From Kineothrix sp. IPX-CK (GTDB lineage Bacteria > Bacillota > Clostridia > Lachnospirales > Lachnospiraceae), in assembly GCF_039134705.1 (NCBI RefSeq), contig NZ_CP146256.1:2852001-2916000 (forward strand): DNA of 64,000 bases, in the 5' to 3' direction. Shown here piece after piece: positions 61,701-64,000 of the stretch. A program made the position numbers and the translations under genes. Below the pieces are notes generated by a model. It searched no databases, was not told the DNA's origin, and saw nothing but the letters and a program-made list of their open reading frames with translations. Within the stretch, counting starts at the first letter, position 1; every line of letters begins with the position of its first letter.

Positions 61701-62983
61701 GAGATAGCAAAAAGCAGGAGCGGGAAATTCGCTCCTCTGCTATCCGTAAGGTTCAGTTTACGGAAAAAATGCGCGAGGAATATACAATTCTCTGCCCCCA
61801 AATGTCACCTATTCATTTCGAAATATTAGAACCGGCCTTCAGATCCTGCGGCTATAACTTCGAGGTATTGTCTAACGACAACAAGCATGCCGTAGACGTA
61901 GGGCTTAAATATGTAAATAACGACGCTTGTTATCCGTCCCTGATGGTCGTAGGGCAGATTATGGATGCTCTCTTGTCAGGAAAATATGACTTAAATAAAG
62001 TAGCTGTCATCATGTCACAAACCGGAGGCGGATGCCGCGCTACCAACTACGTAGGTTTTATACGAAGGGCTTTCGAAAAGGCCGGTATGCCTCAGATTCC
62101 TGTTATATCTCTCAACATGGCTGGCATCGAAACCAATCCGGGCTTTAGCCTGAATGCGGATTTGCTTATGCGTGCCGCCTACGGGGCTATCTTCGGGGAC
62201 ATTTTCATGCGCTGCATCTACCGTATGCGTCCTTATGAAAAAGAGCCCGGCTCGGTGGAGAAGGTGCATGCGAAATGGCTGAAGCAGTGTCAGGACTTCG
62301 TATCCGCAAAGCATATGAATTATTTTAAATTCAGGAAGATGTGCCGCTTAATCGTGGAGGACTTCGACGCGATTCCCATTACAGAAGAGGTGAAGCCGAA
62401 GGTCGGCATCGTAGGCGAGATCCTTGTGAAATTTGCTCCTGCCGCCAACAATCATCTTGTGGAGCTTTTGGAGTCCGAGGGTGCGGAAGCTGTGGTTCCT
62501 GATTTGATCGATTTCATGCTTTACTGCTTCTATAACCAAATATATAAAGCGGAGGAACTTGGCATGAGCAAGAAAGCAGCCATCGTTTCCAAACTGGGTA
62601 TCGACGGCATCGAATTCCTGCGCGCTTCTGCAAGGAGAGCCTTTGAGAAGAGCAAACACTTCCATCCTCCGGTAAGCATATACAAAATCGTGAATTATGC
62701 GAAATCTATCGTATCCATCGGCAATCAGACCGGCGAAGGCTGGTTCTTAACCGGCGAAATGGTGGAACTGATACACGGGGATGTTAACAATATCGTATGT
62801 ACCCAGCCTTTTGGCTGCCTTCCTAACCATGTGGTAGGAAAAGGTGTCATAAAGGAGCTTCGGAAGCAATATCCGCTTTCCAACATCGTTGCCATCGATT
62901 ATGACCCGGGCGCCAGTGAGGTAAACCAGTTGAACAGAATAAAACTGATGCTTTCCACCGCACAGAAGAACTTAAAAAAATAG
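58754..62983 (+). CDS. 2-hydroxyacyl-CoA dehydratase activator, fused multidomain form
   Basis: Protein of 1409 aa. Two BadF/HgdC-type ATPase domains: the first has GIDIGSTT (9-16) and CAGGTGSF (127-134), the second GIDAGSTT (near 324) and CSAGCGSFIE (near 446). A cysteine element CKGCTNNC (near 606) follows. Then comes a DUF2229-type region (about 665-880) and an HgdB-like C-terminal part with TGGGCRATNYVGFIRRA. Activators of this kind use ATP to push one electron from ferredoxin into a dehydratase. Fused versions are widespread in Clostridia but the substrate is unknown. No separate dehydratase gene is nearby. Confidence 0.92.
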   Translation: MSELRYTLGIDIGSTTVKIAILNDAHEILFSDYERHFANIRETLSGLLQKAYDQLGNIELHPMITGSGGLTLSNHLKVPFVQEVIAVSTTLQELAPQTDVAIELGGEDAKIIYFEGGNVEQRMNGICAGGTGSFIDQMASLLQTDASGLNEYAKEYHSLYTIAARCGVFAKSDIQPLINEGATKEDLSASIFQAVVNQTISGLACGKPIRGHVAFLGGPLYFLSELKESFIRTLKLDEDHIVNTEHSHLFAAIGSALNAKEEVFYSMEEMVLKLSSDIKMDFEVERMEPLFENEASYMEFKSRHSVHHVATSDLASYHGNCFLGIDAGSTTTKVALVAEDGSLLYSFYSSNDGSPLKTAIRSIKEIYTLLPEDVNIVRSCSTGYGEALMKAAFLLDDGEVETVAHYYAAAFFDPSVDCILDIGGQDMKCIKIKNQTVDSVQLNEACSAGCGSFIETFAKSLNYSVEDFAQAALFAEHPIDLGTRCTVFMNSKVKQAQKEGAKVADISAGLAYSVIKNALFKVIKVADASELGKHIVVQGGTFYNDAILRGFEKIADCKAIRPDIAGIMGAFGAALIARERYTQDYDTSMLSIEQIEALQFETSMAKCKGCTNNCRLTINKFSGGRQYISGNRCERGLGKTKNEDGIPNLFEYKLKRIFGYEPLPADEAKRGRVGIPRVLNMYENYPFWHMFFTKLGYQVVLSPLSNHNIYSLGIESIPSESECYPAKLAHGHVSWLIHEGVDFIFYPALFYERNEFEEANNHYNCPIVTSYSENIKNNVEEIGRGEAVLRNPFMSFRDVKTISEALIKEFTEIPAGEIIDAVDAGWKEMNQARLDMMKKGEETIKYLEENGRHGIVLAGRPYHIDPEINHGIPELITSYGVAVLTEDSVSHLANPERPLIVSDQWMYHSRLYAAASYVKTREDLDLIQLNSFGCGLDAVTTDQVSDILSGSGKIYTCLKIDEVNNLGAARIRVRSLLSAIRVRDSKKQEREIRSSAIRKVQFTEKMREEYTILCPQMSPIHFEILEPAFRSCGYNFEVLSNDNKHAVDVGLKYVNNDACYPSLMVVGQIMDALLSGKYDLNKVAVIMSQTGGGCRATNYVGFIRRAFEKAGMPQIPVISLNMAGIETNPGFSLNADLLMRAAYGAIFGDIFMRCIYRMRPYEKEPGSVEKVHAKWLKQCQDFVSAKHMNYFKFRKMCRLIVEDFDAIPITEEVKPKVGIVGEILVKFAPAANNHLVELLESEGAEAVVPDLIDFMLYCFYNQIYKAEELGMSKKAAIVSKLGIDGIEFLRASARRAFEKSKHFHPPVSIYKIVNYAKSIVSIGNQTGEGWFLTGEMVELIHGDVNNIVCTQPFGCLPNHVVGKGVIKELRKQYPLSNIVAIDYDPGASEVNQLNRIKLMLSTAQKNLKK

Positions 62984-63004
62984 GACCTTTCGGTCCTATT
63001 TTTT
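62974..63004 (+). terminator. Bidirectional terminator after the activator fusion
   Basis: AAAAAAATAGGACC with GGTCCTATTTTTT around a TTTC loop; T-runs on both strands. It overlaps the stop region of the plus-strand gene and lies 15 bp past the end of the minus-strand binding-protein gene. Confidence 0.92.
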
Positions 63005-63018
63005 ATGAATATGCTTCA

Positions 63019-63984
63019 TTAATCTACAATTCCGCCCTCTACTACCAAGCTGTCAGCATCCACGCTGTCTCCGTATACCGGCTTCAGGGTTTCTTCGAAA
63101 TCCTTGTGGAAGAACTGCTCTGCTGCCAAGCCCTCAATTTCTTCATTGATCCAGTTAAGCAGCTCCGTATTGCCCTTCTGTACCGCCGGAGCGATCGTAT
63201 CCAGATTTCCAATAGATTCAATACCTACCGCAAAGCCTTTGTTCTGCAAAGCCCAAGCCAATACTTCCGTATTATCCGTGGAGAAAGCATCTCCTCTTCC
63301 GTCTGCCAGAGCGTCATACGCTTCCTGATACTCATCAAATTTCAAAAGATTGATCTCAGGATAGTTCTCCTGGAAATAAGTTTCTGCCGTAGTTCCTTTT
63401 ACTACGATAAGCGTCTTTCCCTGCAACTGCTCTACATCCGTTATCAGACTGCCCTCCGGAGAAACTACGCCCAGGGCTACCTTCATATAAGGTAATGCGA
63501 AATCTACCTGCTCGCTTCTTTCATCCGTCACGGTAAAGTTAGCCAGGATAATGTCTACCTTTGCGGATTTCAAATACTCAACGCGGCTGGCTGCCTCTAC
63601 ATATACGAATTCTACCGCATCCTCACTGCCGAATAGATCCAATGCAAGGCGCTTTGCAAAATACACATCATATCCTTGTACATCACCGTTGGCATCTACG
63701 TAGCCAAAAGGGTTTTTGTCACTGAATACGCCAATTACCAGCTTTCCGTCCGCTTTAATGTCCTCTAAACTTCTCGCCTGCGCCGAAGCGGAAGCGTCTT
63801 CCGATTCTGCGGCAACCGGCTCTGCAGCACTTTCTTCCTCCGCCGCTTCGCTTTCTGCTGCCGGTGCTGTTTCTTCCGCTGTCGGCGCAGCCGTGGAAGC
63901 CGCCTCCTGTGTCTGTCCGCAGCCTGCCAGTACACCTGCTAACAGACCTGCCGTCAAGATAACTCCTAATAATTTCTTCTTCAT
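63019..63984 (-). CDS. Amino-acid-type ABC transporter substrate-binding lipoprotein
   Basis: Receptor of a polar amino acid importer, 321 aa. A lipoprotein signal ends AGVLAGC, followed by an Ala/Glu/Ser-rich tether (about 23-68). An SBP_bac_3 domain follows from about 75: LVIGVFSDKNPFGYVDANG, VEYLKSAKVDIILANFTVTDERSEQ (parts VDIILANFTVTDERS) and GKTLIVVKGTTAETYF are typical. GGAGGATTATT precedes the ATG. Permease and ATPase genes are not in the window; they may lie upstream beyond the edge. Substrate not readable. Confidence 0.9.
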   Translation of the reverse strand: MKKKLLGVILTAGLLAGVLAGCGQTQEAASTAAPTAEETAPAAESEAAEEESAAEPVAAESEDASASAQARSLEDIKADGKLVIGVFSDKNPFGYVDANGDVQGYDVYFAKRLALDLFGSEDAVEFVYVEAASRVEYLKSAKVDIILANFTVTDERSEQVDFALPYMKVALGVVSPEGSLITDVEQLQGKTLIVVKGTTAETYFQENYPEINLLKFDEYQEAYDALADGRGDAFSTDNTEVLAWALQNKGFAVGIESIGNLDTIAPAVQKGNTELLNWINEEIEGLAAEQFFHKDFEETLKPVYGDSVDADSLVVEGGIVD

Positions 63985-64000
63985 AATAATCCTCCTTCAT

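Noticed and set aside
59567..62665. Several minus-strand frames of 60-174 codons
   Set aside because: All are antisense to the activator fusion and show no family motif or start signal.

Overview
The window reads as chromosomal backbone of an anaerobic, low-to-moderate GC Firmicute of the class Clostridia, most likely family Lachnospiraceae. This is inferred from an Rnf operon in the order C-D-G-E-A-B, a T-box in front of pheST, overlapping ispH and rpsA, a single-chain glycyl-tRNA synthetase, the small gene between era and recO, a decarboxylase/transcarboxylase gene set, a SpoIID-type protein with a SleB-type wall hydrolase, and a giant fused 2-hydroxyacyl-CoA dehydratase activator. Nearly all genes lie on the minus strand. 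I see no rRNA, tRNA, CRISPR array, prophage or toxin/defence cluster. One insertion sequence is present.

Layout (the minus strand is read right to left). 1-3858: pheST behind a T-box leader and a clear promoter. 3878-7060: a YihY-type membrane protein and a long SpoIID-domain protein. 7137-7407: a free-standing structured RNA with its own promoter and terminator, best explained as 6S RNA. 7474-11536: a four-gene ferric-siderophore ABC importer (YclNOPQ type) behind a promoter covered by an 18-bp palindrome. 11566-14120: deoC and an aminopeptidase P. 14369-15793: citrate synthase (plus strand). 15800-17669: a small membrane protein and thrC. 17770-20710: two wall hydrolases around a plus-strand AP2-domain protein. 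20807-25909: rnfCDGEAB. 26079-27182: a YprB-like RNase H-fold protein (plus strand).

27296-33741 is a long minus-strand run: TetR and RpiR regulators, a BaiN-like flavoprotein, cmk, ispH, rpsA, cheR. 33797-37973 encodes a biotin-dependent carboxyl-transfer complex with an acyl-CoA carboxyltransferase, an OadG-like membrane subunit, a biotin carrier and an OadA/5S-type subunit. 38108-40825 holds a D,D-carboxypeptidase and scpB/scpA. 40944-42515 is a complete IS4-family element with a perfect 9-bp target duplication. 42590-45771 holds a metallophosphoesterase, a second D,D-carboxypeptidase, a CmpB-family membrane protein and rpsU. 45911-53624 is a translation/GTPase/repair run (DUF4349 lipoprotein, era, small gene, recO, lipoprotein, glyS, alaS). 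53661-58451 holds an M16C peptidase, a sigma-70-like protein without promoter-recognition regions, and a rhomboid-like membrane protein with a zinc ribbon. 58754-62983 is the plus-strand activator/dehydratase fusion, and 63019-63984 an amino-acid-type ABC binding protein.

Together the genes describe fermentative energy metabolism built on an ion-pumping ferredoxin:NAD oxidoreductase (Rnf) and biotin carboxyl transfer, iron uptake, wall remodelling and core translation. I do not see one large unmistakably new multi-gene system. The best leads are smaller: the sigma-like protein (56812-57549), the Cys/His-rich tail on RnfE, the AP2-HNH-AP2 protein, the transcarboxylase-like gene set, the 6S RNA candidate, the operator on the iron operon, and the 18-bp inverted repeat that would hide the transposase start. 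Many CDS starts were moved to the nearest in-frame start with a good Shine-Dalgarno sequence; this is stated in each entry.
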